Counted from the first letter of the stretch, positions 43,300 through 53,792 are shown. The stretch is DNA of 64,000 nucleotides from Pseudomonas brassicacearum (GCF_009601685.2 NZ_CP045701.2:3968001-4032000), one strand, 5' to 3'. The notes: generated by a model from the sequence alone, not told the origin. Made by a program: numbers and translations.

Positions 43300-45402
43300 G
43301 TGAGCATCAATCTCGATCAGGCACAACAGACTTTCATCGTCGAGGCACGGGAACAGTTGCAAGCGATGGAAGAGTCGCTGCTGCAACTGGAAACCGACCC
43401 CGGCGACGATGACGCCATCGGCGCGATCTTCCGGGCAGCCCACACGATCAAGGGCTCGGCCGGGCTGTTCGGCCTGGAACCGATCGTCAGCTTCACCCAC
43501 ATCGTCGAAGACGTGCTCGACCGCCTGCGCAACGGCAGCGTCGAAGTGGACGCCGGCCTGATCGCGGTGCTGCTCAAGTCCAGCGATCACATGCTGGAAC
43601 TGATCAATGTGGCCGCCAACCAGGGCGGATCGCTGCCACCACCGGCCCTGCAGCGGGAAGTGGAGCTGTGCCAGATCCTGCAGGAGTACCAGGCGCCCTC
43701 GCCGACCGCGGACCCGACGCCAACCCCTGAAACCAAAACCAGCGAACCCGGCGAAACGCGCCTCTGGCACATCTCCCTGCGCTTCGGCCAGGACGTGTTC
43801 CGCAACGGCATGGACCCGCTGTCGTTCCTGCGCTATCTGCAAACCCTGGGTGAAATCGTCGACCTCACCACCTTGACCGACGCCCTGCCCGCCGCCGATG
43901 CCTGGGACGCCGAATCCTGCTACCTGGGCTTCGACATCGCGTTTCGCTCGGCCGCCAGCCACGGGGCGATCAACGAAGTGTTCGATTTCGTCCGGGAAGA
44001 CTGCGAGATCGAGATCGTTGCCCAGGATGACGACATTGCGCCCCCGGCCAACACCGACCTGGTTGCCACGGCGCCGGAACAGGCCGAGGAAAGCACCGCG
44101 TTGGTCGCCACCGGCGAGTTGTTGTCCGACCAGCGCAAGACGCCGCGCATGCCCGCCCAGATCGCCAGCGACAAACAGACGGTGACCAGCGACAGCAAGG
44201 CCAAGGACGGCACCTACGTGCGGGTCAATGCCGACAAGCTCGACGAACTGATCAACCTGGTGGGCGAACTGGTCATCGCCAGCGCCGGCGCCAGCCTGCT
44301 CGCCCGCACCTGCAACAACGATCCGTTGCAGGAATCCACCTCGACGGTGTCGTCACTGGTGGAGGAAATCCTCGACGGCGCCCTGCGCTTGCGCATGATC
44401 CCCATCGGCGAAACCTTCAACCGCTTCCGTCGCGTGGTGCGCGATGTCAGCCAGGAATTGGGCAAGGACATCGACCTGATCATCAGCGGTGCGGAGACCG
44501 AGCTGGACAAGACCGTGGTGGAAAAAATCGGCGATCCGCTCATGCATCTGCTGCGCAACGCCATGGACCACGGCATTGAAACCGCCGAGGCGCGGCTGGC
44601 GGCCGGCAAACCGGCCAAGGGGCACCTGCACCTCAACGCCTATCACGACTCGGGCAGCATCGTGCTGGAAATCGCCGACGACGGCGCCGGCCTGAACCGC
44701 GACCGGATCCTGGAAAAAGCCCAGGAACGTGGCCTGGTGACGCCCGGCGCGAGCCCGACCGACCAGGAAATCTACAACCTGATCTTCGAACCTGGCTTCT
44801 CCACCGCCCAGGCCGTGACCAACCTTTCGGGGCGTGGCGTGGGCATGGACGTGGTCAAGCGCAACATCACCCTGCTGCGCGGCACCGTCGACCTGGACAG
44901 CCAACCCGGCAAGGGCACCGTGGTGCGTATCCGCCTGCCGCTGACCCTGGCGATCATCAATGGTTTTTTGGTGGGCATCGGTCAGTCGACCTATGTCATT
45001 CCGCTGGACATGGTCCAGGAATGCATCGAACTGAGCGAAGACGACGGACTCACCAGCCGCGACCAAGGCTACCTCGACCTGCGCGGCGAGGTGCTGCCGC
45101 TGGTCTACCTGCGCGATCACTTCAGCCACGAAGGCCCGGCCGCGCGCCGGCAGAACGTGGTGGTGGTGCGCTTCGCCGAACTCAAGGCCGGGCTGGTGGT
45201 GGATGACTTGCTGGGTGAATTCCAGACCGTGATCAAACCGCTGGGCAAGCTGTTTGGTGCCCTTCGCGGCATCAGTGGCTCGACCATCCTGGGCAGTGGC
45301 GCCGTGGCGTTGATTCTCGACGTACCGGCGCTGCTTACCCAGATCGCCCAAGTGGAAAACCGCTACACATCGACTCAACTACAACAAGCCAACGCTCGCT
45401 GA
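43300..45402 (+). CDS. cheA: Chemotaxis histidine kinase CheA
   Basis: A 700-aa kinase. P1 (Hpt) with phospho-accepting His48 in RAAHTIKGSAG, a CheY-binding-like P2 region about 155-260, P3 dimerisation near 305-370, P4 ATPase with N box HLLRNAMDHGIE, G boxes DDGAGL and GRGVGMDVV, and P5 CheW-like domain at the end (LTLAIINGFLVGIGQSTYVI, in part). GTG at 43300 has AAGGA seven bases upstream and gives the family start MSINLDQAQQ; an ATG two codons upstream is too close to that site. Phosphorylates CheY and CheB. Confidence 0.96.
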   Translation: MSINLDQAQQTFIVEAREQLQAMEESLLQLETDPGDDDAIGAIFRAAHTIKGSAGLFGLEPIVSFTHIVEDVLDRLRNGSVEVDAGLIAVLLKSSDHMLELINVAANQGGSLPPPALQREVELCQILQEYQAPSPTADPTPTPETKTSEPGETRLWHISLRFGQDVFRNGMDPLSFLRYLQTLGEIVDLTTLTDALPAADAWDAESCYLGFDIAFRSAASHGAINEVFDFVREDCEIEIVAQDDDIAPPANTDLVATAPEQAEESTALVATGELLSDQRKTPRMPAQIASDKQTVTSDSKAKDGTYVRVNADKLDELINLVGELVIASAGASLLARTCNNDPLQESTSTVSSLVEEILDGALRLRMIPIGETFNRFRRVVRDVSQELGKDIDLIISGAETELDKTVVEKIGDPLMHLLRNAMDHGIETAEARLAAGKPAKGHLHLNAYHDSGSIVLEIADDGAGLNRDRILEKAQERGLVTPGASPTDQEIYNLIFEPGFSTAQAVTNLSGRGVGMDVVKRNITLLRGTVDLDSQPGKGTVVRIRLPLTLAIINGFLVGIGQSTYVIPLDMVQECIELSEDDGLTSRDQGYLDLRGEVLPLVYLRDHFSHEGPAARRQNVVVVRFAELKAGLVVDDLLGEFQTVIKPLGKLFGALRGISGSTILGSGAVALILDVPALLTQIAQVENRYTSTQLQQANAR

Positions 45403-45435
45403 CGCTTTAGCAATTCCATGGAGAGGTACTTCCCA

Positions 45436-47094
45436 ATGAAATGGTTCTACGATCTTAGAATCGCCACCAAACTGATCACTTCATTTCTTGTGGTGCTGGC
45501 GCTGACAGCCGTCATGGGTGTGTTCTCGATCATCCAACTGGGCCAGGTGAACGGCACCACCATCGATATCCGGGAAAACTGGATGCCGTCCATGCGTGCC
45601 GCCTCAGGCATGCGTTTCTACGGGGCGAACTATCGCCTCAAGGAAAACCGCCACATCACCGCCGACTCCGAACAGGAGCGCGTCACTATCGAGCAAGAAG
45701 CGGAAGAAGCCAGGAAGGGTTTTGAAACGCGCCTGGCGACCTATGAAAAACTGCTCTCCAGCGCAGAAGATCGCCAGCTGTTCGAAACCACTCGCAATGA
45801 TTGGGTCGCTTACCTGGCGGTAAGCAAAGACCTGCTTGCACTTTCCCGACAGAACCTGTCCGAGCAAGCCCATGCACTGCTCAAGGGCGAATCCAGGCGT
45901 CAATTCGACCTGGTAGCCGCCGACCTGCAGAAACTCGTCGAAATCAATGCCGCCGGGGCCGACGTGGCCAGTGCCCATGGCACGGAACTGTATGAGAATG
46001 CGCGCCTGTCGATCATCGCCGTATTGGTTGCCGCCCTGCTGGTGGGCCTGGGCCTGGCCTTGTTCATCTCGCGGATTATCTCTCGCCCCTTGAAACAGGC
46101 CGCCGCCGTCGCCGAACAATTGGCCGAAGGCAACCTGAACGCGAAAATCGAGAGCGGCTCCAAGGACGAAACCGGCATGGTGCTCAACGCCATGCAGAAC
46201 ATGGTCGGCAAGCTCTCGCACATCATCGGCGAAGTGCGTAACGCCGCCGACAACCTGGCCAGCGCCTCCGAAGAAGTCAGCGCCACCGCGCAATCGATGA
46301 GCCAGGCCACCAGCGAACAGGCGGCCAGCGTCGAGGAAACCAGTGCCTCCATCGAGCAGATGAGCGCCAGCATCAACCAGAACACCGAGAACGCCAAGGT
46401 CACCGATGGCATGGCCAGCAAGGCCGCCAAGGAAGCCACCGACGGCGGCGAATCGGTGCAGCAGACCGTGGTGGCGATGAAGAAAATCGCCCAGCGCATC
46501 AGCATCATCGACGACATCGCCTACCAGACCAACCTGCTGGCGCTTAACGCCGCCATCGAAGCCGCCCGCGCCGGTGAACACGGCAAAGGTTTCGCGGTGG
46601 TGGCCGCCGAAGTGCGCAAGCTGGCCGAACGCAGCCAGGTGGCCGCCCAGGAAATCGGCGAGCTGTCGTCCAGCAGCGTCGATATGGCGGAAAAGGCCGG
46701 GAGCCTGCTCAACGAGATGGTCCCGTCGATCAACAAGACCTCGGACCTGGTGCAGGAAATCAGCGCCGCCTCCGAAGAACAGGCCGCCGGTGTGGCGCAG
46801 ATCAACACCGCCATGACCCAGCTCAACCAGGTGACCCAGCAAAACGCCTCCAGCAGCGAAGAACTGGCCGCCACCGCCGAGGAAATGAGCAGCCAGGCCG
46901 AGCAACTGCAACAGGCCATGAGCTTCTTCACCCTCGACTCGCCGGCCAAGTCCGCTGTGCAAATTACCAGGGTTGATAACACCCCGGGCTCATCCGGCCG
47001 CAAACCGGCGCGGGCACCGGCACCGGTCATGCCCAAGGCGTTTGCCTACAACATGGCCAGCGCGCCGGACGAATCCGAATTCACCCGGTTCTGA
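45436..47094 (+). CDS. Methyl-accepting chemotaxis protein with periplasmic four-helix bundle
   Basis: A 552-aa receptor. TM1 about residues 10-32, a helical periplasmic 4HB_MCP-type domain (33-187), TM2 about 188-210, HAMP (about 211-265; [20 protein letters not shown]), and the signalling domain with hairpin [20 protein letters not shown] (in part). The Gln/Glu-rich methylation helices flank it. The C-terminus ends in a flexible linker and EFTRF, which fits the [aromatic]-x-x-[aromatic] pentapeptide used to tether CheR and CheB. The ligand is not known. Confidence 0.94.
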   Translation: MKWFYDLRIATKLITSFLVVLALTAVMGVFSIIQLGQVNGTTIDIRENWMPSMRAASGMRFYGANYRLKENRHITADSEQERVTIEQEAEEARKGFETRLATYEKLLSSAEDRQLFETTRNDWVAYLAVSKDLLALSRQNLSEQAHALLKGESRRQFDLVAADLQKLVEINAAGADVASAHGTELYENARLSIIAVLVAALLVGLGLALFISRIISRPLKQAAAVAEQLAEGNLNAKIESGSKDETGMVLNAMQNMVGKLSHIIGEVRNAADNLASASEEVSATAQSMSQATSEQAASVEETSASIEQMSASINQNTENAKVTDGMASKAAKEATDGGESVQQTVVAMKKIAQRISIIDDIAYQTNLLALNAAIEAARAGEHGKGFAVVAAEVRKLAERSQVAAQEIGELSSSSVDMAEKAGSLLNEMVPSINKTSDLVQEISAASEEQAAGVAQINTAMTQLNQVTQQNASSSEELAATAEEMSSQAEQLQQAMSFFTLDSPAKSAVQITRVDNTPGSSGRKPARAPAPVMPKAFAYNMASAPDESEFTRF

Positions 47095-47133
47095 CGGCCC
47101 GTCAACACAGGCTCGCTAAAAGGAGATCAAGGC

Positions 47134-47670
47134 ATGGGCGCCATCGCGACCACACGTCAAACCACCCTCGCGGTCGAGGAAGAAGCGCAATACCTGACGT
47201 TTATGCTCGGCACGGAGATGTTTGCCATCGGCATCCTGTGCATCAAGGAAATCATCGAATACGGCAACCTGACCGTGGTGCCGATGATGCCGGCCTTCGT
47301 GCGCGGGGTAATCAACCTGCGCGGCGCGGTCGTGCCGGTGGTGGACCTGTCGGCCCGTTTCGGCCGGCCGAATTCGGCGATCAGCCGTCGCAGCTGCGTG
47401 GTGATCATCGAGGCAGCCAGCGCCGACGGCCAGGCCCAGGACATTGGCCTGTTGGTGGACACGGTGTCGGCGGTGCTGGAAATCCCGGCCTCGCAGATCG
47501 AGCCGCCACCGAGCTTCGGTGCGAAGATCCGCGCCGATTTCATCAGTGGCATGGCCAAGGTCGATGGCAAGTTCGTCATCGTGCTGGAGGTGGACCGCGT
47601 GCTGTCCATCGACGAAATGTCCCAACTCGCCGAAGCCAGCCCGAGCGCGCTGGAAGTGGATGCCCAGTGA
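47134..47670 (+). CDS. cheW: Chemotaxis adaptor protein CheW
   Basis: A 178-aa CheW domain protein linking receptors to CheA. Typical blocks: QYLTFMLGTEMFAIGILCIK, FVRGVINLRGAVVPVVDLSARFG (in part) and IGLLVDTVSAVLEIP. AAGGAG precedes the ATG. The stop overlaps the cheR start (GTGA). Confidence 0.95.
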   Translation: MGAIATTRQTTLAVEEEAQYLTFMLGTEMFAIGILCIKEIIEYGNLTVVPMMPAFVRGVINLRGAVVPVVDLSARFGRPNSAISRRSCVVIIEAASADGQAQDIGLLVDTVSAVLEIPASQIEPPPSFGAKIRADFISGMAKVDGKFVIVLEVDRVLSIDEMSQLAEASPSALEVDAQ

Positions 47671-48503
47671 ACGCCGATACCTGCAAGAAACGCACGCTGA
47701 ACGCGCAGGCGCTCACTGACCGGGAGTTCGGCCAGTTCCAGTCCTGGCTGTACCAGGCCGCCGGCATCAGCCTGTCCGAGGCCAAGAAAGCCCTGGTGGC
47801 CGGGCGCCTGTTCAAGCGCCTCAAGCACTATGGGCTGGACAGTTACGGCGAGTATTTCAAACTGATCATGAACGGCCAGCGCACCGATGAGTTGCAGGTG
47901 GCGCTGGACTTGCTGACGACCAACGAGACCTACTTTTTTCGCGAGCCCAAGCATTTCGATTTCCTGCGCCAGCACGTATTGCCCCACGCGACACCGGGCA
48001 AGACCTTCCGCTTGTGGAGCGCGGCCAGCTCATCGGGGGAAGAACCCTACAGCCTGGCCATGACCCTGGCCGAAGGGCTGGGCACCACGCCTTGGGAAGT
48101 CATCGGTTCGGACATCAGCAGCCAGGTGCTGGCCAAGGCGCGCGCTGGGCATTACCCGATGGAACGCGCCCGCACCCTGCCCCATCCGCTGCTGGTGAAG
48201 TATTGCCTCAAGGGCACCGGCAGCCAGCAAGGCACGTTTCTTATCGACCGGGCATTGCGCAACCGGGTCAACTTCATCCAGGTCAACCTCAACGATACCC
48301 TGCCGGACCTGGGGGAGTTCGATGTGATTTTCCTGCGCAACGTCATGATCTATTTCGACCAACCCACCAAAAGCAAAGTGGTTGCCCGCTTGCTACCCCG
48401 GCTCAAGCCCGGCGGGTACTTCATCGTCAGCCACTCGGAAAGCCTCAACGGCGTGTCCGATGCGTTGAAACTGGTGGCGCCATCGATCTACCGCAAACCA
48501 TGA
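47667..48503 (+). CDS. cheR: Chemotaxis protein methyltransferase CheR
   Basis: A 278-aa S-adenosylmethionine-dependent methyltransferase that methylates receptor glutamates. N-terminal helical domain (ALTDREFGQFQSWLYQAAGI), the TTNETYFFREPKHFDFL block, the SAM site LWSAASSSGEEPYSLAM and FDVIFLRNVMIYFD. The start is the GTG at 47667 within the cheW stop; its stop overlaps the cheD start (ATGA). Expected to dock on the EFTRF tail of the second receptor. Confidence 0.95.
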   Translation: MNADTCKKRTLNAQALTDREFGQFQSWLYQAAGISLSEAKKALVAGRLFKRLKHYGLDSYGEYFKLIMNGQRTDELQVALDLLTTNETYFFREPKHFDFLRQHVLPHATPGKTFRLWSAASSSGEEPYSLAMTLAEGLGTTPWEVIGSDISSQVLAKARAGHYPMERARTLPHPLLVKYCLKGTGSQQGTFLIDRALRNRVNFIQVNLNDTLPDLGEFDVIFLRNVMIYFDQPTKSKVVARLLPRLKPGGYFIVSHSESLNGVSDALKLVAPSIYRKP

Positions 48504-48997
48504 ACGCCGCCATCAAGGAAGTGGCCGAGGTGTACCTGGCGCCAGGTGAGTTTCGCTTCGCCACCTGCCCGACCCGCCTGCGCACGATCCTCGGCTCCTG
48601 CGTGGCGATCACGCTGTGGCACCCGGAACGCAGGATCGGCGCCATGTGCCACTTCATGTTGCCCAGCCGGGTGCGCTGCTCCACCGCACTGAACGGCCTC
48701 TATGCCGACGAAGCCATCGAACTGTTCATCCGCCAGGCCCGGGTCCATCGCACCGAACCCGAGGACTACCAACTCAAGCTGTTCGGCGGCGGCGAGATGT
48801 TCCCCGAGCTGCAACGCCACGTGCCCTACGGCGATGTGGCGCGGCTGAACGTCAACGCCGCGCTGGAAATGGCCGCCCTCTATCGCCTCGACCTGATTGC
48901 CCAGGACATGGGCAGCACTGGCCATCGCAGCATCATCTTCGACCTTTGCAGCGGCGATGTGTGGGTCCGGCACCAACCTCTAAGGACCCGGCACTGA
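48500..48997 (+). CDS. cheD: Chemoreceptor glutamine deamidase CheD
   Basis: A 165-aa deamidase that converts receptor Gln to Glu and can work with CheY-type phosphatase systems. Catalytic Cys34 in [12 protein letters not shown] and His51 in [11 protein letters not shown] are present, with KLFGGGEMF near 95 as a family block. Starts within the cheR stop and ends two bases before cheB. Confidence 0.95.
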   Translation: MNAAIKEVAEVYLAPGEFRFATCPTRLRTILGSCVAITLWHPERRIGAMCHFMLPSRVRCSTALNGLYADEAIELFIRQARVHRTEPEDYQLKLFGGGEMFPELQRHVPYGDVARLNVNAALEMAALYRLDLIAQDMGSTGHRSIIFDLCSGDVWVRHQPLRTRH

Positions 48998-48999
48998 CC

Positions 49000-50073
49000 A
49001 TGTCAAAAAAGATCAATGTACTGCTGGTGGATGACTCCGCCGTGGTTCGCCAGGTATTGCTGGCGATCCTCAGCGACACACCGGACATCCACGTCATGGG
49101 CGCGGCGGCCGACCCGATTTTCGCCATGGACAAACTGGCCAAGCAATGGCCCGACGTGATCGTGCTGGACGTGGAAATGCCGCGCATGGACGGCATCACC
49201 TTCCTGAAAAAAATCATGAGCGAGCGCCCCACGCCGGTGGTGATCTGCTCGTCCCTGACGCCCCGGGGCGCGGAAACCACCTTGCAGGCGATGGCCGCTG
49301 GCGCGGTGGAAATCATCACCAAACCCACCACCGGCCTGAAGAACTTTCTGTTGGAGTCGGCCCCGGAGCTGGTGTCGGCGATCCGTGCCGCCGCCCAGGT
49401 CAACGTGCGCAACCTGGGCAAGCGTCCCGCCCCGATCGCGCTGACACCCGCGACCAAACTCACCGCCGACGCCATGCTGCCCGCCGCCAACGGCCACGCC
49501 ATGGCGCAGACCACCGAACGCATCGTCGCCCTGGGCACCTCCACCGGCGGCACCCAGGCCCTGGAAGCGGTGCTCACCGCCCTGCCGCGAGTGTGCCCGG
49601 GCATCGTCATCGTCCAGCACATGCCGGAAAAATTCACCGCCTCGTTTGCCGCCCGGCTCAACAGCCTGTGCCAGATCGAAGTGCGCGAGGCCCGCAACAA
49701 TGACCGCATCCACCCCGGCCTGGCGCTCATTGCACCGGGCGGCAAACACATGATGGTGACCCGCAGCGGCGCGTTCTATCACGTGCAGGTGGTGGACGGC
49801 CCGCTGGTCAACCGCCATCGCCCTTCGGTGGATGTGTTGTTTCGCTCAGTCGCCAAATTCGCCGGCCGCAACGCCACCGGCATCATCATGACCGGCATGG
49901 GCGACGACGGTGCCCGCGGCCTGAAGGAAATGCTCGACGCCGGCAGCACCACCGTGGCCCAGGACGAAGCCAGCTGCGTGGTCTTCGGCATGCCCAAGGA
50001 AGCGATCAAACTCAACGCCGCACAACGGGTGATGGGGTTGCAGGAGATTGCGCAGGTCATCTTGCATCGATAA
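49000..50073 (+). CDS. cheB: Chemotaxis response regulator protein-glutamate methylesterase CheB
   Basis: A 357-aa two-domain protein. Receiver domain with Asp57 ([13 protein letters not shown]) and esterase domain with catalytic Ser181 (ALGTSTGGT), His207 ([11 protein letters not shown]) and Asp302 ([11 protein letters not shown]). It removes receptor methyl groups after phosphorylation by CheA. Last gene of the operon. Confidence 0.96.
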   Translation: MSKKINVLLVDDSAVVRQVLLAILSDTPDIHVMGAAADPIFAMDKLAKQWPDVIVLDVEMPRMDGITFLKKIMSERPTPVVICSSLTPRGAETTLQAMAAGAVEIITKPTTGLKNFLLESAPELVSAIRAAAQVNVRNLGKRPAPIALTPATKLTADAMLPAANGHAMAQTTERIVALGTSTGGTQALEAVLTALPRVCPGIVIVQHMPEKFTASFAARLNSLCQIEVREARNNDRIHPGLALIAPGGKHMMVTRSGAFYHVQVVDGPLVNRHRPSVDVLFRSVAKFAGRNATGIIMTGMGDDGARGLKEMLDAGSTTVAQDEASCVVFGMPKEAIKLNAAQRVMGLQEIAQVILHR

Positions 50074-50087
50074 CAGCCCCTAAGCCC

Positions 50088-50176
50088 CGTAGGAGCTGTC
50101 GAGCGAAGCGAGGCTGCGATCTTTTGGAGGCTGCGATCTTTCGAGTCCTACACGAAAAAACCAAAGATCGCAGGCG
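50088..50176. repeat. TGTAGGAGC-type repeat element, short version
   Basis: CGTAGGAGCTGTCGAGCGAAGC followed by two GGCTGCGATCTTT copies and an inverted AAAGATCGCAGGC arm. It sits between the convergent cheB and mechanosensitive channel genes. Confidence 0.75.
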
Positions 50177-50197
50177 CCCCAAGCATCGGCAGCGATC

Positions 50198-51325
50198 TCA
50201 AGCATGCCCGGCACGCGACGAATGCTGAGTGACCGGGCGCAGTGCCACGGAGTCGGGCAATGAAGCGATATGGAGGGTCTGTGACGGGAAAGCAAATTTC
50301 GTGTCCAGCTCGGCAACCGCTTCCATGATCTTCAGATTGATACTCTGCTGGACGTCCATGTAGACGTTATAACTGGCGTCCAGGACGATATACACCGTCT
50401 CGAACTCAAGGGCGCTCTGGCCAAAACTTCTGAAATGACACCGATCGAACCGGGCCTGCTCTTCACTCCTGATGATTGCTTCAACCCGCTGCGTGATCTG
50501 CCTGATCTGTTCGGTTGAACAGTCATAAGTCAGGCGAAACTCGAAGACAATCCGTCGCTCATGCAGCCGTTTGTAGTTCTGGATCGTGCTGCCGATCATA
50601 TCGGCGTTCGCCATGACAATTTGTTCGCCCCCCAGACTTCGTATGCGGGTCGTCTTCAGGCCAACGTGCTCCACCGTACCGGCAAGCGAACCCACCACGA
50701 TGAAATCGCCCACCTCGAATGGCTTGTCAACGGCAATCGCCAGCGAGGCGAACACATCGCCAAGAATATTCTGCACCGCCAGTGCCACGGCAATACCACC
50801 CACGCCGAGGCTCGCCACGAAGGCCGTGATGTTAACGCCAACGTTGGACAGCATCGCGAGTAAAATCACCGCCCAGAGGAGCACCCTTGCGCCCCAGAGA
50901 CTCAGGGTCGCCAAGGCACTTGCCTGGAATGTCCCATTCGCACCATGGACAGAGAAATAGCGATGCAGCAAAAGCGCCAATGCTCGGTTCGTCCATAAGC
51001 CGACCTGCAACGCGACCACCACGAACCAAAGGCTGCTGACACGACTGAGCCAGCGCTCAGGCAAATCAAGTATGCCTATCCCGACCAGAATCGACGCCAA
51101 TAACAGCAGCGTGTTGCTGGTTGCCGACAGCACTTGGCTGGCAATGTAGCCAAGGTGACCATCGCCCGCCCTCGCCCTTGCCTGGATTCTCTTGAAAACA
51201 AAGCGGATCGCGGTTCTTGCAAGCACGTAGCTGAGCACAGCAGCGCTGAATGCAAAGATCCAGCTAGCCAACGAAATACCGAGCACCGTGTACCCTTCGA
51301 AAAATCCCTCAAAACCCTCAATCAT
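50198..51325 (-). CDS. MscS-family mechanosensitive ion channel
   Basis: A 375-aa inner membrane channel. Four or five N-terminal helices, then the pore helix with the small-residue pattern ASLGVGGIAVALAVQNILGD (near 175-195), followed by the MscS beta domain (DKPFEVGDFIVVGSLAGTVE, GLKTTRIRSLGGEQIVMANA) and an alpha/beta C-terminal domain. It would open under hypo-osmotic shock. AAGGGG precedes the ATG. Shorter than MscK-type channels and longer than MscS itself. Confidence 0.92.
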   Translation of the reverse strand: MIEGFEGFFEGYTVLGISLASWIFAFSAAVLSYVLARTAIRFVFKRIQARARAGDGHLGYIASQVLSATSNTLLLLASILVGIGILDLPERWLSRVSSLWFVVVALQVGLWTNRALALLLHRYFSVHGANGTFQASALATLSLWGARVLLWAVILLAMLSNVGVNITAFVASLGVGGIAVALAVQNILGDVFASLAIAVDKPFEVGDFIVVGSLAGTVEHVGLKTTRIRSLGGEQIVMANADMIGSTIQNYKRLHERRIVFEFRLTYDCSTEQIRQITQRVEAIIRSEEQARFDRCHFRSFGQSALEFETVYIVLDASYNVYMDVQQSINLKIMEAVAELDTKFAFPSQTLHIASLPDSVALRPVTQHSSRAGHA

Positions 51326-51500
51326 TGCTTACCCCTTGAAGTCTTGCGGCGGCGCATGAGTCATAGCATCACGCAAGGTAAAACACCGCTTGATCCATTG
51401 CGCAAATCAAGTGGCCTGTTGGGGGTTAGTCGTTATGAGCACCGCAGTGTTCAATGAAATCGTTATGTCGTCGCCAGGAGAAAGCGCCAACGACCTTGGC

Positions 51501-51584
51501 CTATACCGGCGAAATCGTCGCCAGTACGCCGATCAACAGGGTCAGCGCCAAAAACCCACCTAAAAAAATCGCCATCTTCGTCAT
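51501..51584 (-). CDS. Single-helix membrane microprotein (27 aa)
   Basis: MTKMAIFLGGFLALTLLIGV followed by LATISPV and a TAG stop. AGGGG lies six bases before the ATG. One hydrophobic helix fills nearly the whole peptide. It lies alone in the 470-bp gap between the channel gene and the EamA transporter gene, where I see no other gene. Tiny membrane peptides of this form are plausible real genes in Pseudomonas, but length makes chance a possibility. Confidence 0.5.
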   Translation of the reverse strand: MTKMAIFLGGFLALTLLIGVLATISPV

Positions 51585-51794
51585 GAGCACCCCTGAATCA
51601 AGAAATTGCAGTACACCGGCCGCCCGAGGCTACCCGCGTGGTTATTCTGGGGTGGGACCCGGGTTCATTACAGAGGCACCTGAGGCAGGAAAGTGCGGAT
51701 CAGACGAACCTCCTGCAGGCCAGCACAGGACTCGTCGCGGATTTATTGATCGTTCCCACGCTCTTGCGTGGAATTGCCTACACCCACGACAGAA

Positions 51795-52712
51795 TCAACC
51801 GACTTTTGCCCCACTTCCCGGCTCAAGCTTCAACGCCAGCACGCTCATCAACACAATCACCGCCCCAACAATAACCATCGCTGACGGGCGCTCAGCCAGC
51901 ACCAAAGAAGCCATCAACATCGCCGTGGGCGGTATCAGGTAAAGCGCCATGGAAGCGCGGCTCACGTTGCTGTGCGCCAGCACGTAAGCCCAAGCAAGGT
52001 ACGCCAACGCGCTGGGAAAAATACCCAGAATCAACACCGCCAGATTCACCGAAGCCGAAGCCTGTCGCGCCGCGCTCAACATCCCCGGCGCAAAAATGAA
52101 CAACAGAATCGTGCCCGACCAAACGGTGTAGCAAACCAGGGTCAAACCGTCATAACGATGGGCATGGCGCTTTAGCAAAGCGAAATACAAACTCCAGGAC
52201 AGCGCCGCCAACAGGATCAATAGCCCATGGGCGTCCATATCACCCAAGCCACGATCCCCCGCGACCACCACGCCTGCGCCAAGCAAGCCGCACAGCACAC
52301 ACCCCCACTGCCAACCACTGACCCTGTCCTTGAAGACAAAATGCGCCAGTAACGTGCTGAACAACGGCGTGGACTGAGCCAGCACACTGGCCGCCCCGGC
52401 GCTGACGCCTCGCTGACCGTAATTGAGGGCGATGTGGTGCAGGCTGACGGCAAAAAAACCCAACACCGCCAGCAACGGCAAATCCCTGAAACGCGGCGAA
52501 GAAAGACCCTTCACCATCGCCACAAGAGCCATGAACACCGAAGCGATGAGAAACCGCATCAACGCCAATTGACCCGGCTCGTAAGCCTGCAAACCAATAC
52601 GAATACCAATCGGCGAATAAGCCCAGCAAACAATCACCAACAGCGTCGCCAGGATAACCTTCACACCGGTTTTGCCGGAGGAACCCTCAACCAGCACAAA
52701 ACGCGTTTCCAT
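51795..52712 (-). CDS. EamA/DMT family transporter
   Basis: A 305-aa ten-helix membrane protein with two EamA repeats: VCWAYSPIGIRIGLQAYEPG near helix 1, GASVLAQSTPLFSTLLAHF-like segment near 105, and FPSALAYLAWAYVLAHSNVS near 235. AGGA precedes the ATG at 52712. Divergent from the LysR regulator at 52815, which probably controls it. Substrate unknown. Confidence 0.9.
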   Translation of the reverse strand: METRFVLVEGSSGKTGVKVILATLLVIVCWAYSPIGIRIGLQAYEPGQLALMRFLIASVFMALVAMVKGLSSPRFRDLPLLAVLGFFAVSLHHIALNYGQRGVSAGAASVLAQSTPLFSTLLAHFVFKDRVSGWQWGCVLCGLLGAGVVVAGDRGLGDMDAHGLLILLAALSWSLYFALLKRHAHRYDGLTLVCYTVWSGTILLFIFAPGMLSAARQASASVNLAVLILGIFPSALAYLAWAYVLAHSNVSRASMALYLIPPTAMLMASLVLAERPSAMVIVGAVIVLMSVLALKLEPGSGAKVG

Positions 52713-52814
52713 CTAGAGTTCCTGCTCACTGGCCGATTTGCCTCGAAGTATCGAAACCACCCCACCTCAGCACAAGTGACTTAAACTCAGCCTATCATTC
52801 ACTTTTGGTGAGCT

Positions 52815-53681
52815 ATGGAACTGTCCCAACTGCGCATGCTCAAGACAGTCTGCGACACCGGCAGCATCGCCCGCGCCGCCGAAGTGCTGCACTGTGTGCC
52901 GTCCAACATCACCGCGCGCCTCAAGTCCCTGGAACGAGAGCTCGGCACGCCGCTGTTTTTTCGCGAAGGTCGCGGGCTGCAGGTCAGCCCGGCAGGCGAA
53001 GTGTTTCTGGAGTACGCGACAAAAATACTGAGCCTGACGGAAGAAGCCCGCCGCGCAGTCGCCCCCACCCGCGCACCGAGCGGCCCACTGCGCATAGGCG
53101 CAATCGAGTCCAGCGCCACCGGGCGCCTGCCTCAGTTGCTCGCCAAATACCACGCGCAGTATCCGCAAGTGTCACTGGAACTGAGCACCGGCACCTGGGC
53201 GCAGTTGCTGGACGATATCCAGCATCACCGGCTCGATGGCGTGATCGTAGCGGTGGACATCGAACGGCCCGGCCTCAAGCGAGCCGTGATGTACCGCGAA
53301 GACCTGGTGCTCATCGCCTCCGAGTCCCACGGCCCGCTGCACAGCGCCGCCGATCTGCAAGGCAAGGCGATCTTCATGTGGCCCACGGGCTGTCCGTACC
53401 GCTTGGCGCTGGAGCAGTGGCTACTGCGTCATGACCAAGTGCAACCGATCACCAGCATTGCCAGTTATGGCGCCATCGTTGGCTGTGTCAGCGCGGGTGC
53501 AGGCGTCTCGCTGGTGCCCCGGGGGATCTATGAGCAATACCGCCAGGGCGCTGGTTGGACAGGGTATGAGTTTCCCGAGCTGACGGGCATCGATAACCTT
53601 TTTTACTGGCATGAAAACGCTGGGAGACATCCTGCCAGGGAGGCGTTTTTGACGATGCTGCAAACGGAGTTCGAAGGCTAG
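52815..53681 (+). CDS. LysR-family transcriptional regulator
   Basis: A 288-aa regulator with winged helix-turn-helix at 1-60 (LSQLRMLKTVCDTGSIARAA, then PSNITARLKSLERELG) and an effector domain from about residue 90 (PLRIGAIESSATG). The layout next to a divergent EamA transporter resembles PtrR/YafC-type pairs in which the regulator controls the exporter. The ATG has GGTGAG upstream. The intergenic gap of 102 bases would hold both promoters. Confidence 0.92.
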   Translation: MELSQLRMLKTVCDTGSIARAAEVLHCVPSNITARLKSLERELGTPLFFREGRGLQVSPAGEVFLEYATKILSLTEEARRAVAPTRAPSGPLRIGAIESSATGRLPQLLAKYHAQYPQVSLELSTGTWAQLLDDIQHHRLDGVIVAVDIERPGLKRAVMYREDLVLIASESHGPLHSAADLQGKAIFMWPTGCPYRLALEQWLLRHDQVQPITSIASYGAIVGCVSAGAGVSLVPRGIYEQYRQGAGWTGYEFPELTGIDNLFYWHENAGRHPAREAFLTMLQTEFEG

Positions 53682-53698
53682 TTGCAGCTCTCTCCCCC

Positions 53699-53742
53699 GT
53701 GGCGAGGGGATTTATCCCCGCTGGGCTGCGAAGCAGACCCAA
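53699..53742. repeat. Single arm of the GTGGCGAGGGGATTTATCCCC repeat
   Basis: One arm of the family seen at 41034, continuing into CGCTGGGCTGCGAAGCAGACCC. A frame runs through it into the HIT gene but does not belong to that protein. Confidence 0.8.
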
Positions 53743-53792
53743 TACCCGATCATCCTGATAAACGAAAATTTCAAATTAACAGGGAGTCAGCT

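Noticed and set aside
45604..46962. A 452-codon minus-strand frame opposite the second receptor gene
   Set aside because: Antisense of the repetitive MCP coiled coil; glycine- and leucine-rich without a real pattern.
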